Positions 44,076 to 52,647 of a DNA stretch of 64,000 nt are shown here, piece by piece. A program made the translations under genes and the position numbers. Position 1 is the first letter of the stretch. Every line of letters starts with the position of its first letter. The notes below the pieces were generated by a model. It searched no databases. It was not told the origin of the DNA and worked only from the letters and a program-made list of their open reading frames with translations. The stretch lies in contig OZ245021.1 in assembly GCA_965223775.1 (NCBI GenBank), forward strand, positions 3,968,001 through 4,032,000, given 5' to 3'. Source of the stretch: JAJDXW01 sp965223775. Its GTDB lineage: Bacteria > Pseudomonadota > Gammaproteobacteria > HK1.

Positions 44076-46562
44076 ATGGATTCGACGGCGGAAGTCTTTC
44101 TGCTCACCCGCGACTGGCGAGATACCCCCCGCGGGCTCGAGCTCGTGCTGTGGGCGAGCGGGGCGCAAGGCCCGGTCCGGGTGCTGCTCCGCGGCCAGGA
44201 AGCGGTCTGCTTCATCCCTCGCGCGCAGGCATCGCCCCCCGGGGTCCGGCGCCGGCCGGTAGCGCTCGCGACCCTTGCCGCGGTCCCCGTTGACGCCCTC
44301 TACTTCCGTTCGCGGCGCGAGCTCGAGGCGTTCCGCGAGCGGCCGGGATCCGAGATCTACGAGTCCGACGTGCGGCCCGCCGACCGGTTCCTGATGGAAC
44401 GGTTCGTTACCGGCCCCATGACCCTCCACGGGCATGCCGAACGGCGCGAGCGGTTCGTCGAGTTCGTCGATCCACGGGTGCGGGCGGCCGGCGACTGCCG
44501 TCCGATCCTTCGCGAGGTCTCGCTCGACATCGAGACCTCGGGACTCGACGGGGAGGACCGCGAGCAGCACCTCTGGTCGATCGCGGTGAGCGGCGGCGAC
44601 ACGCGCACCGGGCCGGACGCGGCGGCGGTGGGAGCCAACGCGGGGGCGGGAAGGGAGGCGCGAGCGCCGGAGAGCCCGGACCGGCCGGACGGGGCATCAC
44701 CCGGGGTGAACGCGGGGGCGGCGGGCGCGGCGGCGGCGCGCGAGGCGAATGCGCCGCCGGAAGGACGGGCGGAAGCGGTTTTCCTCGTGGACCCCGTGGC
44801 CGGCCGGGGCGGGCCGTCCTCGCTCCGCCTTGCGGCCGGAGACGGCGCGATCCCCGTGCACCGCCTCCCGGACGAAGCCGCGGTCCTCCGCGCCTTCCTC
44901 GCCTGGGTCGCGGAGTACGACCCGGACCTCATCATCGGCTGGAACGTCGCCGGCTTCGATCTCCGCTTCCTGGAAGCGCGCTGCCGCCTCCACGGCATCG
45001 GATTCACGCTCGGCCGGGACGGCGGGCGCGCACGCGTCCTCGACGGCGCGGTGGCGACCGCGCGGGTCCCGGGGCGGGTGGTGCTGGACGGCATCGAAGG
45101 GCACCGCGCCGCCTTCTGGGGGTTCGAGGACGAAAGCCTCGGGGCGGTGGCGCGCGAGCTTCTCGGGCGCGACAAGCTGATCGCGCCCGATCGCAACCGC
45201 GTCGAGGCGATCCGCGAGCTGTACGAGACCGATCGACTCGCGCTGGCCGCCTACAACCTCGAGGACTGCCGCCTCGTGCGGGAGATCTTCGCCCGCACCC
45301 GTCTCGTCGACTTCATGGTCGAGCGGAGCCGGATCACCGGGCTCGCTCTCGGCCGGACCGGCGGCTCGGTGGCCGCCTTCGACCACCTCTACCTGCCGCG
45401 CCTGCACCGCCGCGGGCGGGTCGCCCCCGACATCGGCGCGGGCCACGCCGGCGCCGGCGACAGCCCGGGCGGCCACGTCCTCGATTCGCGCCCGGGGCTC
45501 TATCGAAACGTCGCCCTGCTCGACTTCAAGAGCCTGTATCCGAGCATCATCCGGACCTTCCGCATCGATCCGCTCGGCCTCGCCGAACCGGGGGAGGACC
45601 CGGTTCCGGGGTTCACCGGGGCGGCCTATGCGCGCGAGGGAGGCATCCTTCCCGACCTCATCGCCGGCCTCTGGGCGCGCCGCGACGAGGCGAAGCGCAC
45701 CGGCGACCAGCCCTTCCAGCACGCGGTCAAGATCCTCATGAACTCGTTCTACGGCGTGCTCGGCGCCCGCGGCTGCCGCTTCTTCGACCCGCGGCTCGCG
45801 AGCAGCATCACGATGCGCGGGCACGAGATCATCCGGCGGAGCAAGGCGTTCATCGAGGACCAGGGCCTCGAGGTGATCTACGGGGACACGGACTCGCTCT
45901 TCGTGCTGTTGGGAGAGCGCCCCGGTGCGCGGGAGACCGCCTCCGGTCTCGCGGAGCGGCTGAACGGCTGGTGGCGGGCGACCCTCGCCGAGGAGCATCG
46001 CCTCGAGTCCTGTCTCGAGGTCGAGTTCGAGACCCTGTTCGATCGCTTCCTCATGCCGACGGTGCGCGGGGCGGCCAAGGGAACCAAGAAACGCTACGCG
46101 GGGCTCGTGCGCGGCGGTGGCGAGGGCGCGCCCGAGCTCGTGTTCAAGGGGCTCGAGACGGTGCGCACCGACTGGACGCCGCTCGCCCGGCGGTTCCAGC
46201 GCGAGCTCTATCGGAAGGTGTTCCTCGACGAGCCCTACGAGGACTACGTGCGCGCTACCTGCGATGCGCTCCTCGCGGGCGGGCTCGACGAGGAGCTCGT
46301 CTACCGGAAGCGGCTCCGCCGGCCGATCGACACCTATACCCGCAACGTGCCGCCGCATGTCCAGGCGGCCCGCCGGCAATCGAGCCCGGGCTCCTGGGTG
46401 AGCTACGTGGTGACCGCGGACGGCCCCCTCCCGCTCGAAGCGCTCGATGCGAAGCCGGACTACGAACACTACCGGGACCGGCAGCTCGCCCCCGCCGCGG
46501 ACGGTATCCTCCACTTCCTCGGGACGAGTTTCGAGACCCTGACCACCGCCCAGCTCTTCTGA
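44076..46562 (+). CDS. polB: DNA polymerase II (family B)
   Basis: An 828-aa family-B polymerase with proofreading, used in damage bypass and replication restart. ExoI DIETSGLDG, ExoII DLIIGWNVAGFDLRF, ExoIII YNLEDCRLV; polymerase motifs A LLDFKSLYPSIIRTF, B ILMNSFYGVLG and C VIYGDTDSLFV are all intact. ATG 44076 follows GGAGG and gives MDSTAEVFLLTRDW; the frame is open another 53 codons upstream but low-complexity. Between ExoI and the next exonuclease strand is an Ala/Gly/Pro-rich insert of about 55 residues (about residues 180-235) that E. coli Pol II (783 aa) lacks. Confidence 0.93.
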   Translation: MDSTAEVFLLTRDWRDTPRGLELVLWASGAQGPVRVLLRGQEAVCFIPRAQASPPGVRRRPVALATLAAVPVDALYFRSRRELEAFRERPGSEIYESDVRPADRFLMERFVTGPMTLHGHAERRERFVEFVDPRVRAAGDCRPILREVSLDIETSGLDGEDREQHLWSIAVSGGDTRTGPDAAAVGANAGAGREARAPESPDRPDGASPGVNAGAAGAAAAREANAPPEGRAEAVFLVDPVAGRGGPSSLRLAAGDGAIPVHRLPDEAAVLRAFLAWVAEYDPDLIIGWNVAGFDLRFLEARCRLHGIGFTLGRDGGRARVLDGAVATARVPGRVVLDGIEGHRAAFWGFEDESLGAVARELLGRDKLIAPDRNRVEAIRELYETDRLALAAYNLEDCRLVREIFARTRLVDFMVERSRITGLALGRTGGSVAAFDHLYLPRLHRRGRVAPDIGAGHAGAGDSPGGHVLDSRPGLYRNVALLDFKSLYPSIIRTFRIDPLGLAEPGEDPVPGFTGAAYAREGGILPDLIAGLWARRDEAKRTGDQPFQHAVKILMNSFYGVLGARGCRFFDPRLASSITMRGHEIIRRSKAFIEDQGLEVIYGDTDSLFVLLGERPGARETASGLAERLNGWWRATLAEEHRLESCLEVEFETLFDRFLMPTVRGAAKGTKKRYAGLVRGGGEGAPELVFKGLETVRTDWTPLARRFQRELYRKVFLDEPYEDYVRATCDALLAGGLDEELVYRKRLRRPIDTYTRNVPPHVQAARRQSSPGSWVSYVVTADGPLPLEALDAKPDYEHYRDRQLAPAADGILHFLGTSFETLTTAQLF

Positions 46563-46630
46563 GCCGGACGGACCCTCGGTCCGCCGGGGGTCTGGACAAG
46601 CTCCGCAACATGGGAGAGTCTTGCACCATC

Positions 46631-47497
46631 ATGACCACTACCGGATTCATCGGCCTCGGCAACATGGGCCGGCCCATGGCGGAGAACCTCGCCGCGGCCG
46701 GGCATCGGCTCTGCGTCCACGACGCGGCGGGGACCGGGGAGCGTGCGCCGGAGGGGGCCACCTCCGTGAACTCCGTGGTGCACGTCGCGGCGGTCGCCGA
46801 CCCGATCCTCCTCAGCCTCCCGGACGGCGCCGCGGTGCGGAGCGTCGTCGACCAGATCCGGGAAAGCCCCAACGCGGTCACCCATACCATCGTCGACACC
46901 TCCACCATCGGCATCGCGGCCGCGCGAAGCATCGGCCGAACCCTCGTCGACGACGGCTTCGAATACGTGGACGCGCCGGTCTCGGGGGGAGTGGCCGGGG
47001 CGCGCGCCGCCACCCTCGCGATCATGTTCGCGGGCTCCTCCGCGGCCCACAACCGGCTGGCCCCTCTCCTCGGGGCCCTGGGCCGGCACCTGGTCTACGT
47101 CGGCCGCCGGCCGGGGCAGGGGCAGGCCATGAAGGTCCTCAACAACTTCCTGTCGGCCACCGCGATGGCGGCAACGAGCGAGGCGATCGCGTTCGGACTC
47201 CGGCAGGGCCTCGAGATGAGCACCATGCTGGACGTGCTGAACGCCTCGTCCGGCATGAACACCGCCACCGCCGACAAGTTCCCGAACCGGGTGCTGACGC
47301 AGACGTATGACGCCGGCTTCGCGACCCGGCTCCTTCGCAAGGACGTGTCGCTCTACGTCGACGCCGCGACCGATGCGGGGGTGCGGGCGGGGGTCGCGGA
47401 GGCGGTGTTCACCCTGTGGGACGCGTACGCCGCGGACCACGGAGACGAAGACTTCACCCGCGTGTTTCCGTTCGTGCAAGAAAGTGGAGAAGAGTAG
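46631..47497 (+). CDS. 3-hydroxyisobutyrate/beta-hydroxyacid dehydrogenase family protein
   Basis: A 288-aa NAD(P)-dependent dehydrogenase. It shows the dinucleotide motif FIGLGNMGRPMAENLAAAGH, the substrate motif DAPVSGGVAGARAATL and the catalytic Lys in GQAMKVLNNFLSATAM. ATG 46631 is chosen; an in-frame ATG seven codons upstream embeds the GGGAGAG that serves as ribosome site for the chosen start. Substrate (3-hydroxyisobutyrate, tartronate semialdehyde or other) is not readable. It follows polB by 68 nt. Confidence 0.85.
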   Translation: MTTTGFIGLGNMGRPMAENLAAAGHRLCVHDAAGTGERAPEGATSVNSVVHVAAVADPILLSLPDGAAVRSVVDQIRESPNAVTHTIVDTSTIGIAAARSIGRTLVDDGFEYVDAPVSGGVAGARAATLAIMFAGSSAAHNRLAPLLGALGRHLVYVGRRPGQGQAMKVLNNFLSATAMAATSEAIAFGLRQGLEMSTMLDVLNASSGMNTATADKFPNRVLTQTYDAGFATRLLRKDVSLYVDAATDAGVRAGVAEAVFTLWDAYAADHGDEDFTRVFPFVQESGEE

Positions 47498-47580
47498 GCG
47501 CACCCCGTTCGAGAGTGGGTCGGCGGAGGGAGGCTCGGCGCTATAATTCCCCGCCCGCCCGCCCGGCACAGGATGGCCCG

Positions 47581-48546
47581 ATGCAGTTGAAACCCGACAA
47601 GCCCCGGCCCCCGACCCCGGAAGAGGTGTCGTTCGACCTCGACGCGGCGCTCCGATCGGTGGTGGCGCTCCGGGCGCACGTCCCGGAAGACGCGATGACC
47701 GCGTCCATACTCGGGACCGAGCGGGCGGGGCACGGGGTCGCGATCAACGACTCCGGGCTCGTGCTCACCATCGGCTATCTCGTCACCGAAGCCGAATCGG
47801 TGTGGCTCGTCGACAACGCGAACACCACCGTGCCGGCCTACGTCGTCGCCTATGACCAGGAGACGGGGTTCGGCCTCGTGCAGGCGCTCCAGCGGCTTCC
47901 GGTGGCGGGGCTCCCCCTCGGGTCCTCCGATACGCTGGCCCGGGGGGACTACGTGGTATTCGCCGGACACGGGGGCGTCGCGCAGGCGGTGGCCGCGGAG
48001 GTCGTCCTCAAGCGCGAGTTCGCGGGCTACTGGGAGTACCTCCTCGAGGAAGCGATCTTCACCGCCCCCGCCCATCCCAACTGGGGCGGGGCGGCGGTCA
48101 TCGGACGCGACGGCACGCTGCGGGGGATCGGCTCCCTGCTCGTCCAGCACGTCCGGGGCGACGAGGAGGCGTTCAACGCGAACATGGTCGTGCCCGTCGA
48201 CCTGCTGAAGCCCATCCTGGACGAGCTCCTCACCTACGGGCGCCAGAACAAGCCGGGCCGGCCGTGGCTCGGCATGATGACGACGGAGTACGAGGGGCAT
48301 CTCGTGGTGGCCGGAGTGACGAACGACGGTCCGGCCGAGAAGGCGGGGGTCGAGGCGGGCGACGTCGTCATCGAGGTGAACGGCGAGAGCGTGTCCGGGC
48401 TCGCGACGATGTTCCGCCGGGTCTGGCAGCTCGGGGACGCCGGGGTGTCGGTGCCGCTCACCATCTACCGGAGCGATTCGACGCAGGAGGTCGTGATCGA
48501 GTCGGTGAGCCGGGACCAGCGCCTCAAGCGCCCCTCCCTGCACTGA
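47581..48546 (+). CDS. HtrA-like protein with PDZ domain, catalytic triad lost
   Basis: A 321-aa protein with a trypsin-like fold (about 30-215) and a PDZ domain (about 225-315; PAEKAGVEAGDVVIEVNGESV). Compared with DegP, the His motif (TNNHVV) reads TIGYLV, the Asp motif (SDIAL) reads TGFGLV, and the nucleophile motif (GNSGG) reads PNWGG, so all three catalytic residues are replaced. There is no signal peptide (MQLKPDKPRPPTPEEV), so it is probably cytoplasmic. It looks like a maintained pseudoprotease, perhaps a scaffold or peptide-binding protein. Confidence 0.82.
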   Translation: MQLKPDKPRPPTPEEVSFDLDAALRSVVALRAHVPEDAMTASILGTERAGHGVAINDSGLVLTIGYLVTEAESVWLVDNANTTVPAYVVAYDQETGFGLVQALQRLPVAGLPLGSSDTLARGDYVVFAGHGGVAQAVAAEVVLKREFAGYWEYLLEEAIFTAPAHPNWGGAAVIGRDGTLRGIGSLLVQHVRGDEEAFNANMVVPVDLLKPILDELLTYGRQNKPGRPWLGMMTTEYEGHLVVAGVTNDGPAEKAGVEAGDVVIEVNGESVSGLATMFRRVWQLGDAGVSVPLTIYRSDSTQEVVIESVSRDQRLKRPSLH

Positions 48547-48629
48547 ACCCCGCCGCCGCGGAGCGGCTCGCGCCCCGTCCCTCGTTCGCGGGCCGCCACC
48601 CCCCTCCCCCGCCCGCCGGTGGCCGTACG

Positions 48630-51215
48630 TTACGGACCGAACGACATCCTGGCGGACAGGAACAGGGTCCGTCCCAGGCCGGAGTCCAGCCTCACATCCT
48701 GCGCATCGGGGTTGGCGGAGTCGGAGGGGGGCTCGCGGTCGCCGATGTTCATGACCCCCGCCGTAAGACCCAGTCCGTCGAGCCCGAACGCGTCGCTCCA
48801 TCGAAGGGCGACATCGTGCCCCGCCCAGCCCTCGTAGCGGCCGGTCCGGCGCCGGTTCGAATAACCGGAGACCGCGTGCAGGCTCCAGAGCGCGGTCAAG
48901 CTGCCCTCACCGGCGCGAAGCGACGCATGGAGGCGGTGGCGCGGGAAGGCTTCCGGCTCGAGCTGTCCGTTCACCCGGGTTTCCCTTCGAGTCACATGCA
49001 TCCAGCGGGCGTCCAGCGCGATGTCCGCCCCGCCGGCCTTCCAGCCCGACCCGGCCCGGAGATCGAGACCCGTGACCTCCTGGTCCGTGATGTTCAGCTT
49101 CTCGCTCCTGACGTGCTCCAGGAACTGGCCCTTGCGCGTGATGCTCACCCCCGGCGGCAGCGATCGCCCTTCCGCGTCCAGATCGAGAATCGACTGCGCG
49201 GACAGCGCGCCCGGTGCGCCGGAGATCTCGATCCGGAACCAGTCGAGGCTCAGGGACAGGGGACCGAGGTCCACGGCGGCGCCCGTGCTCATGCTCATCG
49301 CGTCGTCCGGATCGAGGTCCGGGTTCCCGGCGATTTCATACGGCTTCTGGCACGGGCTGCATCCCTCGTCCCGAGGGTCGTAGACCGTGGGAAAGATGAC
49401 CGAGTCGCGTTCGTGCAGATCCGTCAAATGGGGCGCTCGGCCGCTCCTGCTCCAGGACGTGCGGAACGCAAGGGCGTCGCTCGGCCGGAATCGGCTCGCG
49501 ACCCGCCAGGAGAACGTCGCGCCGGCGTCGTCATGGTCGTCGCGCCGCCCGGCGAGGCTGAGATCCCAGGCGTCGAGCAGGGGGAGGGCGGCTTCCGCGA
49601 ACGCCGACCAACGCCTGCGTTCGCCGGCGACGGAGCCGCCGCCGGAGCCGAGTGCATCGGCCGTCGCGACGAAGTTGCCGCTCCGGTCCCGGTGCTCGCG
49701 GACGTTGCGATAGTCCTCCCGGGCGAGTTCGGTACCCGCCGCCCACCGGACGTTGCCGGCAGGGAGCGCGAACGCCGAGCCGTCGAACACGACGCGGGCC
49801 GCGTGGTGGTCCGTGACCGTCTCGCGTCGGAGCCGGACGCTGGTCTCCCGGACCGCATCCCAATGCTCGGGGTACTCGTTCAGGTCCGGGTCGAGAGGGT
49901 TCTCGGCGTCGTAGCGACCGGAGGCGACCGCCTCCTCGATCAACGGCCTGCTCACGAAGGTACCGCCCTTCGTGAGGGAGTCGTACCGGTAGAGCCGGAG
50001 CACCGCGTCGTGGCCCACGCCGTTTCCGAACCGGCCCCGGACGCCGACGGCGATGTCGTATTCCTCGAGCCCCGTGCGCCAGTCGCGATTGCCGTGACCC
50101 ACGAACCGATGAAGCAGTACGGCATTGTCCCGGATGTCCGCCGTGGTCGTGCCGTGTTCACGCGCCAGGCGCGCCTCGACATCATCCGGAAGCGTGTAGG
50201 CGAAATCGCCGACGGCCGGGGCGTAGCGAAAATCCGATTCGCCCTGCGCGGCGCGCGCATCGACATGCACGTCCGCTCCCCCGCCGAGCGGATGGCCGGC
50301 GGCGAGATAGACGGCCCCTCGTTCCCGGCGGCCGAAGCCGTCGAGCCACTTCGAATCGGCATAGGCGAAGCCGCAGACTTCCCCCAGCGGACCGGGAAGG
50401 GTAAGCGGACCGGTGTAGACGTCTTCCGAGCACTCGCCGAGGATGCCGTAGCGACCCGACTCCGACCCGCCGGGGCCCCCGATCGTGAAGTTGAGGGTGT
50501 TGCCGCTCGCCGAGACTCCGGTCGTGCCGGAGAACGAACCGCCCGGCGTCCAGGAGGCCCGGCTGAAGTCCCGGTCCGCATCGCGGACCTCCTGCCTCCG
50601 GATGACGTCCGCCCCGATCGTCAGGTGACCGCGTCCGAGCCGGCCTCCCCACAGGGCGCTCGCGTGCTCGGCATCGCCGCCCGCCTCCGCTGGCCGGTCT
50701 CCGCCGATCCGGACCTCGGTGCCTTCGTGACCGCGCCTGAGCACGACGTTGATCGCGCCGGCGACCGCCTGTCCGCCGTGCAGGGCGGCGGCGGTACCGT
50801 TCAGAATCTCGATGCGCTCGACGGCCGATATGGGGAGGGTGTCGAGATCGATGATGGAGTCGGCAATGGGGCGGCCGTTCACGAGGAACGCGGCCCCGCC
50901 GGTCCCGAGGACGAACGGCCGGTACAGGCCGAAGCGGTTGTACCCGAACCGGCGCAACACCAGGTCCTCAACGCTCTTCATCCCGGAGAGCTCGATGTCG
51001 TCCCGGTCGACCACCGCGAGGGGGCGAACCGGGTCCGCGGCCGCGGCGGGGATGCGGCTGGCTGCCGAGCGCTCGCCCCCGTCCGTCTCCTCCTCCGCCC
51101 CGGCACCGGCGGCGGCCGCGGCGAGTGTCAGGCAGAAGATCGGAAGGAGCATGGCTCCGACACGACGCGCGCGAACCGGTCGCCGGAGATGCACGAGGCG
51201 TTGCGCTGGGTTCAT
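48630..51215 (-). CDS. TonB-dependent outer-membrane receptor
   Basis: An 861-aa receptor. Signal peptide at residues about 18-40 (MLLPIFCLTLAAAAAGAGA). Plug domain about 65-165 with DLVLRRFGYNRFG, FLVNGRPIADSIIDLDTLPI, AVERIEILNGTAAALHGGQA and GAINVVLRRG. The rest is a 22-strand-type barrel with alternating hydrophobic strands and a TonB_dep_Rec C-terminus. The substrate is unknown: no siderophore genes, ExbBD or cobalamin riboswitch were seen nearby. The chain ends SARMSFGP rather than with a terminal Phe. Two Cys pairs (in GECSEDV/GEVCGF and EGCSPCQ) may form disulfides. Confidence 0.88.
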   Translation of the reverse strand: MNPAQRLVHLRRPVRARRVGAMLLPIFCLTLAAAAAGAGAEEETDGGERSAASRIPAAAADPVRPLAVVDRDDIELSGMKSVEDLVLRRFGYNRFGLYRPFVLGTGGAAFLVNGRPIADSIIDLDTLPISAVERIEILNGTAAALHGGQAVAGAINVVLRRGHEGTEVRIGGDRPAEAGGDAEHASALWGGRLGRGHLTIGADVIRRQEVRDADRDFSRASWTPGGSFSGTTGVSASGNTLNFTIGGPGGSESGRYGILGECSEDVYTGPLTLPGPLGEVCGFAYADSKWLDGFGRRERGAVYLAAGHPLGGGADVHVDARAAQGESDFRYAPAVGDFAYTLPDDVEARLAREHGTTTADIRDNAVLLHRFVGHGNRDWRTGLEEYDIAVGVRGRFGNGVGHDAVLRLYRYDSLTKGGTFVSRPLIEEAVASGRYDAENPLDPDLNEYPEHWDAVRETSVRLRRETVTDHHAARVVFDGSAFALPAGNVRWAAGTELAREDYRNVREHRDRSGNFVATADALGSGGGSVAGERRRWSAFAEAALPLLDAWDLSLAGRRDDHDDAGATFSWRVASRFRPSDALAFRTSWSRSGRAPHLTDLHERDSVIFPTVYDPRDEGCSPCQKPYEIAGNPDLDPDDAMSMSTGAAVDLGPLSLSLDWFRIEISGAPGALSAQSILDLDAEGRSLPPGVSITRKGQFLEHVRSEKLNITDQEVTGLDLRAGSGWKAGGADIALDARWMHVTRRETRVNGQLEPEAFPRHRLHASLRAGEGSLTALWSLHAVSGYSNRRRTGRYEGWAGHDVALRWSDAFGLDGLGLTAGVMNIGDREPPSDSANPDAQDVRLDSGLGRTLFLSARMSFGP

Positions 51216-51881
51216 CCGAAGATCTCCTCCGGGTGGTTTCGAGGGGACATGCTCCGGCGCTCGACCGGCGCAGCTACGGCTGGATCGCGGTCCGTCCCCG
51301 CCCGTCCTGGAGTGAGCCGGTCAGCGCCGCGCAACGGTGCAACCATGCTGGACTGTACTCGCGCTTCCGAACGAGACCACGCTTCCATCCGGAACTCGGC
51401 GAAGATCGACGCGGCGCTCCGTCCGGCGGCGGCGCTCGGTGCAACCCGCGCTGCGGGCTGAACGAGACCCTGGCAGGCTAACACCTCCGGTGGGGACTGA
51501 TTCTGCCAGTGTTTTCTCTGAAAGAGTAATACCGTTTTCCAATGGATGCCCAAGGAAGAACCTGTCCTGACTACGCACCAAGCTCAGGTTGAGAGCACGG
51601 GATTCCCGGGATCGCCGCCCTCCAGGGACCGCGCTCCCAGGAAACCGGCGGACCCAACCTGAGTCTTGCGCGTAATCGGGAAACCGATTGCGAATCGATC
51701 CGGCTCGCATTGGGGTTGACGCGGGAGGTCATGGGCATCGAACCGTCCGACCCGGGCGCGACGCGGCGGTACACGGGGCGCAGTCCCGTTCGCGGTCCGC
51801 TTGCCAATGCGACGGGCGGGAATGTGCATCCGCCGGCCGCCGCTTCCCGCCCCGCCAGCCGGGCGATCGTGGCGCCTCCGG
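51216..51881 (-). other. 666-nt intergenic region upstream of the TonB receptor
   Basis: The region holds the leader of the receptor gene (GGAGGAGAT-type ribosome site just before the ATG), an AT-richer patch near 51500-51545 that may contain its promoter, and the MITE-like repeat at 51566-51680. I looked for a cobalamin or FMN riboswitch and saw none. Frames on either strand are low-complexity. Confidence 0.5.
51566..51680. repeat. MITE-like palindromic element, copy 1 (115 bp)
   Basis: Imperfect 25-bp terminal inverted repeats: left end 51566-51590 begins CCTGACTACGCACCAAGCTC, right end 51656-51680 is its near-complement ending CGTAATCGGG. The interior contains GGGATTCCCGGGATCGCC. The interior is the reverse complement of most of copy 2 at 56910-57085. 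Confidence 0.75.
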
Positions 51882-52520
51882 TCAACCGGCGGGCGCGGGC
51901 GGCGGCGGCCCCGCGAGCTCGTCCCAGCGGTTGACGATGCGGCAGAAGATCTCCGCCGTCATCTCCGCGTCGTAGATGGCGGAGTGCGCCTCGGCCGCAT
52001 CCCACCCGAGACCCGCCGCCTCCGCCATCTTCGCGAGCACGGTCTGCCCGTAGGCGAGGCCCCCGAGGGTCGCGGTGTCGAACATCGTGAACGAATGGAA
52101 GGGGTTGCGCCGGTAGTTGGCGCGCCGCGCCGCCGCGTGCACGAAGGAGAGGTCGAAGGCCGGGTTGTGACCGACCAGCACCGCGCGGGTGCAGCCGGTC
52201 TCCCGGAGCTGGTCCCGGATCGGCTCGCAGACGTGCCTGAGCGCCTCGCGCTCCGGCTTCGCCGCGCGCAGGGGGTGGTCCGGGATGATGCGGTTGAACT
52301 CGAGCGCCTTGGGATCGATGTTGGCCCCCGGGAACGGCTCGACATGACACGACAGGGTCTCGCGCCGGCCCCATCGCCCCGCCTCGTCGCGGTCGAGCAG
52401 CACCACCGCGATCTCCAGCAGGGCGTCCGTCTCGGGGTTGAACCCCCCGGTCTCGACGTCCACCACCACCGGCAGGAAACTCCGGAACCGGTGTGCGATC
52501 GGGTGTGCTCGTTCCTGCAT
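51882..52520 (-). CDS. rnt: Ribonuclease T (DEDDh exonuclease)
   Basis: A 212-aa 3'-5' exoribonuclease that trims tRNA and stable RNA ends. DEDDh residues: Asp21 and Glu23 in VVVDVETGGFNPETDALLEI, Asp in VGHNPAFDLSFVHAA, and the terminal His/Asp in AHSAIYDAEMTAEIF. RNase T landmarks LSCHVEPFPGANIDPKALEF and NPFHSFTMFDTATL distinguish it from DnaQ. The family is largely gammaproteobacterial, which helps place the organism. Confidence 0.92.
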   Translation of the reverse strand: MQERAHPIAHRFRSFLPVVVDVETGGFNPETDALLEIAVVLLDRDEAGRWGRRETLSCHVEPFPGANIDPKALEFNRIIPDHPLRAAKPEREALRHVCEPIRDQLRETGCTRAVLVGHNPAFDLSFVHAAARRANYRRNPFHSFTMFDTATLGGLAYGQTVLAKMAEAAGLGWDAAEAHSAIYDAEMTAEIFCRIVNRWDELAGPPPPAPAG

Positions 52521-52647
52521 TCGTTCCTCCGACGCGCGGGCGGCCCACGCCCTCGGGCCGCGCGGCGCTTACCATACCCTGCCGATGTTGATAGAGTCCG
52601 AACGGGATCTCAGGCTGGCGCCCCGCCGGCCGGTGACGGGAGCGCCA

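Noticed and set aside
48264..51461. 1065-residue plus-strand frame across the TonB receptor
   Set aside because: Antisense to a well-supported receptor; low-complexity composition typical of GC-rich shadows.
51216..51565. Cobalamin riboswitch upstream of the TonB receptor
   Set aside because: A GCCTGCCAGG-like string is present but the B12 box and the other conserved blocks are not.
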